Positions 33,185 through 40,982 of a stretch of DNA of 64,000 bases are shown here, piece after piece; the stretch's first letter is position 1, and every line of letters begins with the position of its first letter. Under the pieces are notes generated by a model. It did not search any database. It was not told the origin of the DNA and worked only from the letters and a program-made list of their open reading frames with translations. Source of the stretch: Rhodococcus opacus B4 (GTDB lineage: Bacteria; Actinomycetota; Actinomycetes; Mycobacteriales; Mycobacteriaceae); contig NC_012522.1 of assembly GCF_000010805.1 (NCBI RefSeq), positions 1,364,001 through 1,428,000 on the forward strand, in the 5' to 3' direction. The position numbers were made by a program, and so were the translations under genes.

Positions 33185-33386
33185 CGCTCCGCCATCGGCC
33201 GACCTGCAGTCGGGCCTCGGCTGCAGGTCGTCACCCGCCCGTTCGAAGATCACAATGACGAACGCAGATCCCACCGTCCTCGTGCACGTCGCACGCACCG
33301 GGATCGCGGGCCCGGCCACGCCGAACCCGTGATCTGGGCCGTCTAGACTCACACCTTCAACCGCCAGGAGACAGAGGGGCCCTTCG

Positions 33387-33962
33387 ATGAGCGACAAGTA
33401 CGACGCCAACCGGGACCGGGTCCTGCAGGTGGCCGCCGAACTGTTCGCGAAGTCGGGGTATCACGGCACCGGGATCGCCGACCTGGGCACGGCGGTCGGG
33501 CTCGGCCGCGGGGCTCTGTACCACTACATCGGCAGCAAGGAAGCTATCCTCTACGAGATCAGCAGCAGGCAACTCGCCCAGATGAACACGGTCGCCGACG
33601 AACTCGCGCTGTCCGAGGCCGATCCGGAGAAACGACTGCGCGGCCTCGCCCGGGCCCTGATGCGGAACATCGCCGAACACCGCGCGGAGTGGACCGTCTT
33701 CTTCCGCGAGTACCACGCCCTGACAGACGAGCGTCGTGACCGCATCATCGCCGAACGTGAACGCTACGAATCCCATTGGCGGAATGCGTTGGAACAGGGC
33801 ATTCGCGACGGGGATTTCCGCGTTCTCCCGCGGTTGATGGTGAAGGGCCTGCTGGGCATGTTCAACTACAGCTACCTGTGGATCACACCCGGCGGCGCGG
33901 AGACGCCCGAGGAGATCGCAGACGAGTTCCTCGACGCGGTCATCATCGGGATGCGAGCGTGA
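33387..33962 (+). CDS. TetR family transcriptional regulator
   Basis: A 191-aa repressor with the TetR helix-turn-helix at about residues 27-50 (GIADLGTAVGLGRGALYHYIGSK), then an all-helical ligand domain. The C-terminal region resembles the TetR_C type found with acyl-CoA and fatty-acid genes. It lies 202 bp after the acyl-CoA dehydrogenase, with its own AGGAG site and a TAGACT -10-like box. It is the likely regulator of the divergent acid-degradation genes, with an acyl-CoA as a plausible inducer; this is inferred from position. Confidence 0.85.
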   Translation: MSDKYDANRDRVLQVAAELFAKSGYHGTGIADLGTAVGLGRGALYHYIGSKEAILYEISSRQLAQMNTVADELALSEADPEKRLRGLARALMRNIAEHRAEWTVFFREYHALTDERRDRIIAERERYESHWRNALEQGIRDGDFRVLPRLMVKGLLGMFNYSYLWITPGGAETPEEIADEFLDAVIIGMRA

Positions 33963-33974
33963 GGCGCTCCGTCA

Positions 33975-34035
33975 CCCGTGCGTGGTTGAGGTGTCTCGGC
34001 ACTCGTTCGCCACGCACGGGCGGCGGAGCCGCCGG
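33975..34035. terminator. CCCGTGCGTGG hairpin plus GGCGGAGCCGCC mini-palindrome
   Basis: CCCGTGCGTGG (33975-33985) pairs perfectly with CCACGCACGGG (34010-34020) across a 24-nt loop, followed by GGCGGAGCCGCC. It lies 12 bp after the TetR stop. The outer sequence is the same as in the CCCGTGCGCCTTT copies while the inner stem differs, so it is a variant of the same element. Confidence 0.65.
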
Positions 34036-34206
34036 CATCCGGTGACGACGGTCGACGCGTGTTGCATCGGCCCTTCACGAGAAGCGGGCAGAACGGGCGC
34101 CTGCGCGCGAATGACGAGGCCGGTCACCTTGTGAGAAAACGCGGACTCGACCTCGTCCACACCCATCCTCACTGGGAAATTTCAAGCCAGAGAAAGGCCA
34201 CAACGG

Positions 34207-34620
34207 ATGTCCCATCAACACGGAGTTCACGCAGTCGAAAATTTCTGGGCCCGGGTGTGGCAGTCACCCCAGGACCCCCACGCGATCGACGAGCTCGTGG
34301 TCGAAAACTTCGTCATCGTCACCGGCGGAGAGACGATCCGCGGCCGGGCCGACTTCAAGGAGTGGGTGCTGAGGTTCCAGTCGACTGTGGAGGATCTCGA
34401 GTTCATCCCTGTCGAAACGTTCCAGAACGAGGACGGTTCCCGCGTCGCGTCGCTGTGGGAAATGACCGGCCGCAATCGCGGATTCATGGGCACCGAACCC
34501 GACGGGCAACCCATCCATCTCACGGGCACCGCGGTGTGGAACGTCCGCGCCGACGGGATGCTCGAATCCAACCGCGTCGAGCGCAATGCCTGGGAGCTGC
34601 ACCGGCGGCTGACGGCATAG
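34207..34620 (+). CDS. SnoaL/NTF2-like protein
   Basis: A protein of 137 aa of the SnoaL-like NTF2 fold: an N-terminal helix (HAVENFWARVW), ELVVENFVIVTGGETIRGRADFKEW, then alternating strands DGSRVASLWEMTGRNRG and GQPIHLTGTAVWNVRADGMLESNRVERNAWEL. This ending, with E..R..W, is typical of the ester-cyclase-like subgroup. Such proteins act as small isomerases, cyclases or dehydratases, or bind a ligand; the substrate is unknown. The ATG follows AGAAAGG. It converges with leucine dehydrogenase across hairpin copy C. Confidence 0.75.
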   Translation: MSHQHGVHAVENFWARVWQSPQDPHAIDELVVENFVIVTGGETIRGRADFKEWVLRFQSTVEDLEFIPVETFQNEDGSRVASLWEMTGRNRGFMGTEPDGQPIHLTGTAVWNVRADGMLESNRVERNAWELHRRLTA

Positions 34621-34691
34621 GCCTACGGCCCGTGCGCCTTTTCGGTAGCTGCAACTACCAAAAAGGCGCACGGGTGGCGGAGCCGCCTCTA
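34616..34691. repeat. 76-bp palindromic repeat, copy C of the CCCGTGCGCCTTT hairpin
   Basis: Arms CCCGTGCGCCTTTTCGGTAG (34629-34648) and CTACCAAAAAGGCGCACGGG (34655-34674) with loop CTGCAA, then GGCGGAGCCGCC. It matches copy B over 76 bp with two substitutions, including flanks outside the stem. It lies exactly between two convergent genes and overlaps both stops, so it would serve as a shared terminator. Confidence 0.8.
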
Positions 34692-35783
34692 CCGGGCTCC
34701 GGCGATGCGGGCCTCGGCGACGGCGTCGGCTGCGGCGCCGGCGAGGATGCCGTCCCGCTTCGCGATGTCGAGGATCTGCACGACGGTGGCGAAGATCTTC
34801 TCGACCTGCGCGCGGACGTCGTCGGCGGACGTGCCGAGCCGTTCGCCGGCGACCTGGATGAGTCCGCCGCCGTTGGCGACGTAGTCCGGGACCCAGGTGA
34901 TGCCGCGGTCGTCGAGGTCGTGTTCGACGATCGGGTGGGCGAGCTGGTTGTTCGCGGCCCCGCAGATCACCTGGGCGGTGATCGCGGCGACGGACTCGTC
35001 GGTGAGGGTGGCGCCCATCGCGCAGGGTGCGTAGACGTCGAGTTCCTGGTCGATGACGCTGGACGCGATCTTCACGTCTGGGAAGTCAGAAGCCACGCGG
35101 TCGAGTGCGGCTACGTTGACGTCGGTGGCGACCACCGAGGCGCCGTCGGCGAGCAGCAGCTTGATCAGCTGGTAGCCGACCTTCCCGACACCTTCGACGC
35201 CGACGACGCGGCCGGCGAGGCTCGGGGTGCCCCACTTCTGCTGGGCGCCGGCGCGCATGCCCTGGAAGACGCCGAGGGCGGTCATCGGGGCGCTGTCGCC
35301 GGATCCGCCGGCGGCGGTGTTGCGTCCGACGACGTGGTCGGTGGCGCGGCCCATAACATCGAGGTCGTCGGAGTTGGTGCCCACGTCGCCGGCGGTGATG
35401 TAGCGACCGCCGAGGGTCTGCACGAAGCGGGCGTACGCCTCGAGCAGCGCCTCCGACTTGGCGGTGGCGGGGTCGCCGATGATGACGGCCTTGCCGCCGC
35501 CGAGGTCGACTCCGGCGATCGCCGACTTGTACGTCATGCCCCGCGACAGCCGCAGGACGTCCTTGAGGGCGGCGGCCTCGTCGGCGTACGGGTAGAAACG
35601 GGTGCCGCCGAGCGCCGGCCCGAGGGTGGTGTCGTGGATCGCGACGATCGCCTTGAGTCCGGTGGCGGGGTCCTGGAAGAACGTCACCTGTTCGTGCGCG
35701 GTGTCGGTGGGGAAATCGGTCCGTTCGAACACTCCGGCGTTCTGGAGCGGTGCGGTGTCGTGACGTTCCGCGGTGAGAGTCAT
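34689..35783 (-). CDS. Leucine/valine/phenylalanine-type amino acid dehydrogenase
   Basis: A protein of 364 aa of the Glu/Leu/Phe/Val dehydrogenase superfamily in the shorter leucine dehydrogenase group. ALGGTRFYPY and TYKSAIAGVDLGGGKAVI (Lys86 and Lys98) form the substrate site; VVGVEGVGKVGYQL is the NAD-binding motif. It deaminates branched-chain or aromatic amino acids to 2-oxo acids. The next gene upstream on the same strand, 6 bp away, encodes the oxidoreductase that would convert those 2-oxo acids to acyl-CoA, so the pair forms a short degradation route. Confidence 0.9.
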   Translation of the reverse strand: MTLTAERHDTAPLQNAGVFERTDFPTDTAHEQVTFFQDPATGLKAIVAIHDTTLGPALGGTRFYPYADEAAALKDVLRLSRGMTYKSAIAGVDLGGGKAVIIGDPATAKSEALLEAYARFVQTLGGRYITAGDVGTNSDDLDVMGRATDHVVGRNTAAGGSGDSAPMTALGVFQGMRAGAQQKWGTPSLAGRVVGVEGVGKVGYQLIKLLLADGASVVATDVNVAALDRVASDFPDVKIASSVIDQELDVYAPCAMGATLTDESVAAITAQVICGAANNQLAHPIVEHDLDDRGITWVPDYVANGGGLIQVAGERLGTSADDVRAQVEKIFATVVQILDIAKRDGILAGAAADAVAEARIAGAR

Positions 35784-35789
35784 GTCTTC

Positions 35790-38700
35790 TCAGGACCTTT
35801 CCGAAGGGGTGGCAATCGTGATGGTGGAGGTGTCGACGCCGAGTTCGGCGAGACGCTGGAGGTAGACGGTGACATTGCGCAGCTTGACGTCCTCGTAGCC
35901 CCGGACGAGGTCGGGTGTCGCGGCGATCAGCGTGGCGGTGTCGTAGGTGTCGGCGGTGAGGTCGGCGATCAGGCCGGCGACCGTGGTTTCGTAGTGCGCG
36001 AGCAGTTGACGCTCGAGCCGACGGACCTTGGCGTAGCCGAACGGGTCGAACGCGGTGCCGCGCAGGAACTTCGCCTTGGCGAGGGTCTTGAGCGCCACGT
36101 GCGAGCGGGGGCCGAATCCGATCTTGGACTTGCGGCCCATCGCCTTGAGAACGGGCGGGTGCAGCTTGTAGGTGAGCTTGCCCGCGCCGGGGACCTCGCC
36201 GGCCGCGGCGTCGAGGAAGGCCTGGTCGGTGAGCATCCGGGCCACTTCGTACTCGTCCTTGTAGGCGGTGAGCTTGTGCAGCCCGGCGGCAACGGCCTCG
36301 CTGAACTCGGTCCGGTCGCCCAGTGCGCGCTCGGCGTCCCATGCCTGCTGTACCAGGGCGATGTAGCGGGCGGCGACGCGGTCACCCTGGAAGGCGACGA
36401 GGTTCGCGGCCCGGCGTTCGGTGAGCTCCCGCGTCGCGCCACCCACGGTGGACCCGGCGAACAGGTGCGCCGGGACGACGGTGTCGCTGCGCTGCGGCAC
36501 GGCGGCCGAGCTGGTGGCGGCGAGGAAGGCCTCCCGGTCGGCGACGGCGACGCGTCCCCAGTGGAATGCGGCCTTGTTGGACTCGACCGCGACCCCGTTG
36601 ATCTCGAGGGCCTCCTCGATGAACCGGGCGGGGACGGGCAGCCCACCGGCCTGGTAGGCGGCGCCGACCAGCAGGAAGTTGGCGGCCGCGGTGCTGCCGA
36701 ACAGTGCGGTCGCGGCGGCGAGACCGTCGATCGCAGTCAGTTCGCGGGCCGAGACGTCGAGACGCTCGAGCAGCTTGTCCTCGTCCGGGTAGCGGACGGC
36801 GGGGTCGTAGACCATGTCGCCGGTCGGGGTCTGGCTCGTCGACGCGACCGTGATGGTGCGGTCGGAGCTGCCGAACCCGGCGTACTTGGCGTCGGCCGCG
36901 GTCAGCAGGTCGAACGCGAGGACGCAGTCGGCGGTGGCGGGGCTGATCCGGTTGGACGGCGCCGAGCTTCCCGACCGCGTGTTCTGATCGCTGAGGCGCA
37001 GGTGTGAGGTGACGGGCCCGGCCTTCTGGCTGAGACCGGTCTGGTCGAGTCCCTCGACGTGCAGCCCGGCGCGCAGCGCGGCCATGCCGAGCACCTGGTT
37101 GACGGTGACGATGCCGGTACCACCGACGCCGGCCATGAACAGGTTGTGCGTTCCGGTCCACACGGCGGGATCGGGGTCGCCGACCTCCGGCGGAACCGGG
37201 ATACCGCGCAACGTCTTCGGTGCGCCTTCCTCGGGCAGCTCGACCGTCACGAACGACGGGCAGTCGCCCTCGAGGCAGGAGTAGTCGGTGTTGCAGCTGG
37301 TCTGGTCGATCTTGGTCTTGCGGCCGAATTCGGTGTCGACGGGCTGCACGGACAGGCAGTTGGACTTGACGCCGCAGTCGCCGCAGCCCTCGCAGACGGC
37401 CTCGTTGATGACGACGCGGGTGCGGCGGGCGGGCAGCTTGCCGCGCTTGCGCTTGCGGCGGGCCTCGGCGGCGCACTGCTGGTCGAAGATCAGCACGGTG
37501 ACGCCCTCGATGTCGCGCAGGACCCGCTGCGCCTCGTCGAGGCGGGTGCGGTCCCACAGCAGGGTGTTGGCGGCGAAGTGGGCGCCCTTGTGCCGCTTGG
37601 GATCCTCGGCGCAGACGATGATCTGCTTGACGCCCTCGGACGCCAGCTTGTGGGTCAGCTGCGGCACGGTCAGCCCTGCCTCGGCGTCCTGCGCACCGGT
37701 CATCGCGACGGCGGAGTTGTAGAGCACCTTGTACGTGATGTTGACGCCGGCGGCGACGCAGGCCTGCACGGCGAGCTGGCCGGAGTGGAAGTAGGTGCCG
37801 TCGCCGACGTTCTGGAACATGTGCTTGACGTCGCTGAACGGGGCCTGCCCGATCCACTGCGCGCCCTCGCCGCCCATCTGGGTGAGCATGGTGACGGCAC
37901 TGTCGGTGCGGCCGGACATCGTGACGAGGGTGTGGCAGCCGATGCCGCCGCCCGCGATCGATCCCTCGGGCACCGCGGTGGAGCGGTTGTGCGGGCAGCC
38001 GGAGCAGAAGTACGGGGTGCGCGACGTCGGGAGGACGGTCAGCTCGAGGCGCGGCGGCGGGGCCGGCGTCAGCGCGACCCGGTCCTTGAGGACGCGGCGC
38101 AGCGGTCCGGTGAGGCGGGCGGCGGTCAGTTCACCGTCGACGGGGATCAGGTTCTTGCCCTGCGCGTTCTTCTTCCCCAGCACGGCGGGTGCGCTGGCGC
38201 CTCCGTAGAGAATGTCCTTCAGCTGCGACTCGACGAACGGCATCTTCTCCTCGACGACGAGGAGCTGCTCGACGCCGTCGGCGAGTTCGCGGACCTTGTC
38301 GGCGCCCAGCGGGTAGGGCATTCCGACGCGGAGGATGCGGATGCCGGCGTCCTCGAGCTGGGAGTCGCCGAGCCCGAGGTCGAGCAGGGCCTGGCGCAGC
38401 GAGTCGTAGGCGGTGCCGACGGCGGCGATGCCCAGCCACGCGTTGCGCGGGTTCACCTCGATCTTGTCGATCTCGTTGGCGGCGTTGAACGCCTCGACCA
38501 TCGCCCAGCGCGGCCCGTACAGGTCGGCCTCGGCGTAGACGCTGTCGGGCGGCGACGCGAGCACGCGCTGCCGGTACGACCACGGCTTGCCGTTCCACTC
38601 GATCTCGGGGAGCACGATGTCGAGGTCGGCGAAGTCGCGGTCGAGGGTCCAGAGCCCGTCGGCCACGTCGGCGACGATCTTCATGCCCGACCAGCAGCCG

Positions 38701-39302
38701 GAGATCCGCGACAGCGCCACCCCGTAGAGGCCGAACGTGATGACCTCCTCGGCGTTGCGCGGGAAGAACACGGGCATGCCCATCGCGGCCATGGACCGCT
38801 CGCTGGCGCAGGGGATGGTGGAGGACTTGGCGTTGGGGTCGTCGCCCACGAGGACGAGGACGCCGCCGCGGGCGTTGGCGCCGTACATGGCGGCGTGCCG
38901 GATGGAGTCGCTGGCGCGGTCGAGGCCGGGACCCTTGCCGTACCAGACACCGACGACGCCGTCGTGGGTGCGCTCGCCCTGCGGGAGGTCCACCTGGCTG
39001 CCCCAGACGGACGTCGCGGCGAGTTCCTCGTTCATGCCGGGCACGAACTTCACGTCGTGGTCGGTGCTCAGCGTGGGGATGGCGGCGATGGTGCGGTCGA
39101 GGCCGGCGAGGGGGCTGCCCTGGTAGCCGGAGACGAACGTCGCGACGTTCAGGCCCGCCCGGCGGTCGCGTTCGTGCTGCTCCACCAGCTGGCGGGCGAT
39201 GGCCTGGACACCGGTCATCAGCACCGGGCCCGAGTCGGCCCGGTATCGGTCGGCGAGATCAAAGGATGCTGCACTGGTGCGAGCGTCGTCTAGCTGAGTC
39301 AT
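35790..39302 (-). CDS. Indolepyruvate ferredoxin oxidoreductase family protein (IorA-IorB fusion)
   Basis: A giant protein of 1170 aa. Order: a pyrimidine-type domain and TPP domain (residues 30-570, including PYFCSGCPHNRST and GGIGCHTLVTMSGR), a cysteine-rich ferredoxin segment near 640 (EAVCEGCGDCGVKSNC) plus CNTDYSCLEGDCP, then the gamma-type domain near 725 (GVGGTGIVTVNQVLGMAA) and a C-terminal extension. The family oxidises aryl or branched-chain 2-oxo acids with CoA and passes electrons to ferredoxin. It pairs with the downstream amino-acid dehydrogenase and is divergent from an Lrp regulator. A large open frame on the opposite strand is a composition artefact. Confidence 0.92.
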   Translation of the reverse strand: MTQLDDARTSAASFDLADRYRADSGPVLMTGVQAIARQLVEQHERDRRAGLNVATFVSGYQGSPLAGLDRTIAAIPTLSTDHDVKFVPGMNEELAATSVWGSQVDLPQGERTHDGVVGVWYGKGPGLDRASDSIRHAAMYGANARGGVLVLVGDDPNAKSSTIPCASERSMAAMGMPVFFPRNAEEVITFGLYGVALSRISGCWSGMKIVADVADGLWTLDRDFADLDIVLPEIEWNGKPWSYRQRVLASPPDSVYAEADLYGPRWAMVEAFNAANEIDKIEVNPRNAWLGIAAVGTAYDSLRQALLDLGLGDSQLEDAGIRILRVGMPYPLGADKVRELADGVEQLLVVEEKMPFVESQLKDILYGGASAPAVLGKKNAQGKNLIPVDGELTAARLTGPLRRVLKDRVALTPAPPPRLELTVLPTSRTPYFCSGCPHNRSTAVPEGSIAGGGIGCHTLVTMSGRTDSAVTMLTQMGGEGAQWIGQAPFSDVKHMFQNVGDGTYFHSGQLAVQACVAAGVNITYKVLYNSAVAMTGAQDAEAGLTVPQLTHKLASEGVKQIIVCAEDPKRHKGAHFAANTLLWDRTRLDEAQRVLRDIEGVTVLIFDQQCAAEARRKRKRGKLPARRTRVVINEAVCEGCGDCGVKSNCLSVQPVDTEFGRKTKIDQTSCNTDYSCLEGDCPSFVTVELPEEGAPKTLRGIPVPPEVGDPDPAVWTGTHNLFMAGVGGTGIVTVNQVLGMAALRAGLHVEGLDQTGLSQKAGPVTSHLRLSDQNTRSGSSAPSNRISPATADCVLAFDLLTAADAKYAGFGSSDRTITVASTSQTPTGDMVYDPAVRYPDEDKLLERLDVSARELTAIDGLAAATALFGSTAAANFLLVGAAYQAGGLPVPARFIEEALEINGVAVESNKAAFHWGRVAVADREAFLAATSSAAVPQRSDTVVPAHLFAGSTVGGATRELTERRAANLVAFQGDRVAARYIALVQQAWDAERALGDRTEFSEAVAAGLHKLTAYKDEYEVARMLTDQAFLDAAAGEVPGAGKLTYKLHPPVLKAMGRKSKIGFGPRSHVALKTLAKAKFLRGTAFDPFGYAKVRRLERQLLAHYETTVAGLIADLTADTYDTATLIAATPDLVRGYEDVKLRNVTVYLQRLAELGVDTSTITIATPSERS

Positions 39303-39360
39303 GGCGATTCCCGATCCGTCGCGTTGAGCATTTAGTGAGCTTGATCCTGTATCTGCTCTA

Positions 39361-39387
39361 TGATTTGGTCAACGCAAATCAGACCAA
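39361..39387. promoter_or_regulatory. Nested inverted repeats in the Lrp/oxidoreductase gap
   Basis: TGATTTG (39361-39367) and CAAATCA (39375-39381) form a perfect 7-bp repeat with a 7-bp spacer. Interlaced with it, TTGGTC (39365-39370) and GACCAA (39382-39387) form a perfect 6-bp repeat. The sites lie 59 bp from the oxidoreductase start and 53 bp from the lrp start. Lrp/AsnC proteins commonly bind such sites beside their own gene, so this is the probable operator of both. Confidence 0.6.
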
Positions 39388-39439
39388 CTGATCAATTCAC
39401 GCAAGCGGTGACGGTCGTCACTTCCCGGAGGTACCCAAA

Positions 39440-39952
39440 GTGCTCAGCATCGACAAGCTCGACGTGCAGTTGCTCGGACTGCTCGGCAAGGACTCACGCA
39501 TGAGCGTGGCCGAACTCGCCAACTCGCTGGGCGTCGCCCGCAACACCGTCCAGTCCCGGATGAAGCGCATGGAGACCAGTGGGCTACTCACCGGGTTCCG
39601 GCCCAACCTCGACCTCGCCGAGGTCGGCATCCCGATCCAGGCGTTCGTCGGCCTCGAACTCGAGCAGGGCAAGCTGACCGCCGTCGGCAACCGTCTCGTC
39701 GACCTGCCGGAGGTCATCGAGATCCACGCGACCACCGGCCGGGAGGACCTGCTGGTGCGGGTGGCGACGTCGACGCACGCGGAGCTGCAGAAGCTGCTCG
39801 AGAAGATCGCGAACCTGCCGGGCATCACCCACTCGACCACCACCATCGCGCTGACCAGCCCGCTGCCGTACCGGATTCAGCCCCTACTCGAGCACCTCAC
39901 CGACGACTCAGGGTGGGGCCGGTCGACGGCACTGCCCCGTTCACAGCGCTAG
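39440..39952 (+). CDS. Lrp/AsnC family transcriptional regulator
   Basis: A regulator of 170 aa: an N-terminal AsnC helix-turn-helix (residues 5-55; MSVAELANSLGVARNTVQSRMKRME) and a C-terminal RAM ligand domain (about 65-145; GRYDL-type strand EIHATTGREDLLVRVAT). Members sense amino acids and control their metabolism. Divergence from the oxidoreductase-dehydrogenase pair makes these genes its likely targets, with a branched-chain or aromatic amino acid as effector. The GTG start follows GGAGG (39428-39432). Confidence 0.9.
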   Translation: MLSIDKLDVQLLGLLGKDSRMSVAELANSLGVARNTVQSRMKRMETSGLLTGFRPNLDLAEVGIPIQAFVGLELEQGKLTAVGNRLVDLPEVIEIHATTGREDLLVRVATSTHAELQKLLEKIANLPGITHSTTTIALTSPLPYRIQPLLEHLTDDSGWGRSTALPRSQR

Positions 39953-39975
39953 CACCGGTGCAGTAGTTTCAGACC

Positions 39976-40437
39976 ATGAGTGAGAGTCAGGGACGAATCG
40001 CCTTCATCCAGGCCACGTGGCACCGCAACATCGTCGACCGCGCACGCGAGGGCTTCACCGACGAGGTGACCACGCTGGGGTATGCGAAGGACGATCTGGA
40101 CTTCTTCGAGGTGCCGGGTGCGTTCGAGATCCCGCTGCACGCACGCCGCCTCGCCCTCACCGGGCGTTACGACGCCGTCGTCGCCGCCGCACTCGTCGTG
40201 GACGGTGGCATCTACCGGCACGAGTTCGTCGCAACCGCGGTGATCGACGGCCTGATGCGGGTGCAACTCGACACGGATGTGCCGGTGTTCTCGGTTGTGC
40301 TGACCCCGCACCACTTCCACGAGCACGACGAGCACCTCAACTACTTCCACGACCACTTCGTGAAGAAGGGCGCCGAGGCCGCTCGGGCCTGCGTCGCCAC
40401 CGTCACGTCGCTGAAGTCGCTGCCGCCCGCGAACTGA
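39976..40437 (+). CDS. ribH: 6,7-dimethyl-8-ribityllumazine synthase, RibH2 type
   Basis: A protein of 153 aa of the lumazine synthase family. FFEVPGAFEIPLHARRLA (44-61) binds the pyrimidine substrate, and GGIYRHEFVATAVIDG (77-92) contains the His of the active site in type II enzymes. PVFSVVLTPHHFHEHDEH is characteristic of RibH2. The reaction condenses 5-amino-6-ribitylaminouracil with a four-carbon phosphate, the step before riboflavin. RibH2 genes often occur away from the rib operon, as here. A strong 20-bp terminator follows. Confidence 0.9.
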   Translation: MSESQGRIAFIQATWHRNIVDRAREGFTDEVTTLGYAKDDLDFFEVPGAFEIPLHARRLALTGRYDAVVAAALVVDGGIYRHEFVATAVIDGLMRVQLDTDVPVFSVVLTPHHFHEHDEHLNYFHDHFVKKGAEAARACVATVTSLKSLPPAN

Positions 40438-40460
40438 GAGTCGCCCTGCCCCGAATCCAC

Positions 40461-40504
40461 ATCGAGAACACCACCGCCGGTACATACCGACGGTGGTGTT
40501 CTCG
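40461..40504. terminator. 20-bp intrinsic terminator between convergent genes
   Basis: CGAGAACACCACCGCCGGTA pairs with TACCGACGGTGGTGTTCTCG (one mismatch) around a 4-nt loop, followed by a T-rich run on the plus strand. It lies 24 bp after ribH and 20 bp before the end of the PH-domain gene, so it can stop both. It does not belong to the CCCGTG hairpin family. Confidence 0.85.
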
Positions 40505-40524
40505 TATTTCTGGGGTCGAGTGCG

Positions 40525-40902
40525 CTACCCGGCGACGAAATGCGACAGAATCGCCTGCACCTCGTAGATGTCCACCGACTTCGAGAACCGCTTCTGCAGC
40601 GGAACCGGATTGCCGGAAATCCAGATTTTCAGTTCGGCGTCGAGATCGAAGTTCCCGGCCGTCTCCACCGCGAAATGCGTGATCGATTTGTACAGCACGC
40701 TGTGGTACTCGATCTTCTTTCCCGTGATCCCCTGCTTGTCGACGAGAATGAGTCGTCGGTTGGTGAACAGGAAAGCGTCGCGAACCAGCAAATACGCAGC
40801 GTGGATCTGCTCACCGTTTCCGAGAAGTCGCGAGTACTCCGCCTGCGCAGCAGCCGGGTCGATCTTTCCCGCATTACCCATCAGGCCGTTCATCAAGCCC
40901 AT
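40525..40902 (-). CDS. PH domain-like protein (bacterial PH family)
   Basis: A protein of 125 aa. After a short Gly/Met-rich start, the body shows the bacterial PH-domain pattern: HAAYLLVRDAFLFTNRRLILVDKQG, then GKKIEYHSVLYKSITHFAVETAGNFDLDAELKIWISG and a C-terminal helix (VDIYEVQAILSHFVAG). The FTNRRLILVD motif is typical of the YdjI/bPH group. The role is unknown; these proteins are thought to bind proteins or membranes. The ATG at 40902 has GGAG six bases upstream; another ATG six bases earlier has no spacing for that site. An Mrr-like gene lies upstream on the same strand. Confidence 0.75.
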   Translation of the reverse strand: MGLMNGLMGNAGKIDPAAAQAEYSRLLGNGEQIHAAYLLVRDAFLFTNRRLILVDKQGITGKKIEYHSVLYKSITHFAVETAGNFDLDAELKIWISGNPVPLQKRFSKSVDIYEVQAILSHFVAG

Positions 40903-40982
40903 TTTCATCTCCGCGATTCCACTCGAATGCCGACAGTCACGCTGGCTGTCGTCGGCGCGAGCGGGATCGTTACGGGCTCGAA

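Noticed and set aside
33255-33332. Short frame MTNADPTVLVHVARTGIAGP between the acyl-CoA dehydrogenase and TetR genes
   Set aside because: No ribosome site, about 25 codons, and no sign of conservation; more likely part of the TetR promoter region.
34059-37007. A 982-codon open frame on the plus strand over the dehydrogenase and part of the oxidoreductase gene
   Set aside because: Composition is Gly/Val/Arg/Asp repeats of the antisense-frame type, with no ribosome site and no domain; it lies opposite two well-supported genes.
37059-39293. A 744-codon open frame opposite the indolepyruvate oxidoreductase gene
   Set aside because: Typical GC-rich shadow frame (long runs of H, G, V, D, A without motifs) antisense to a strong gene.
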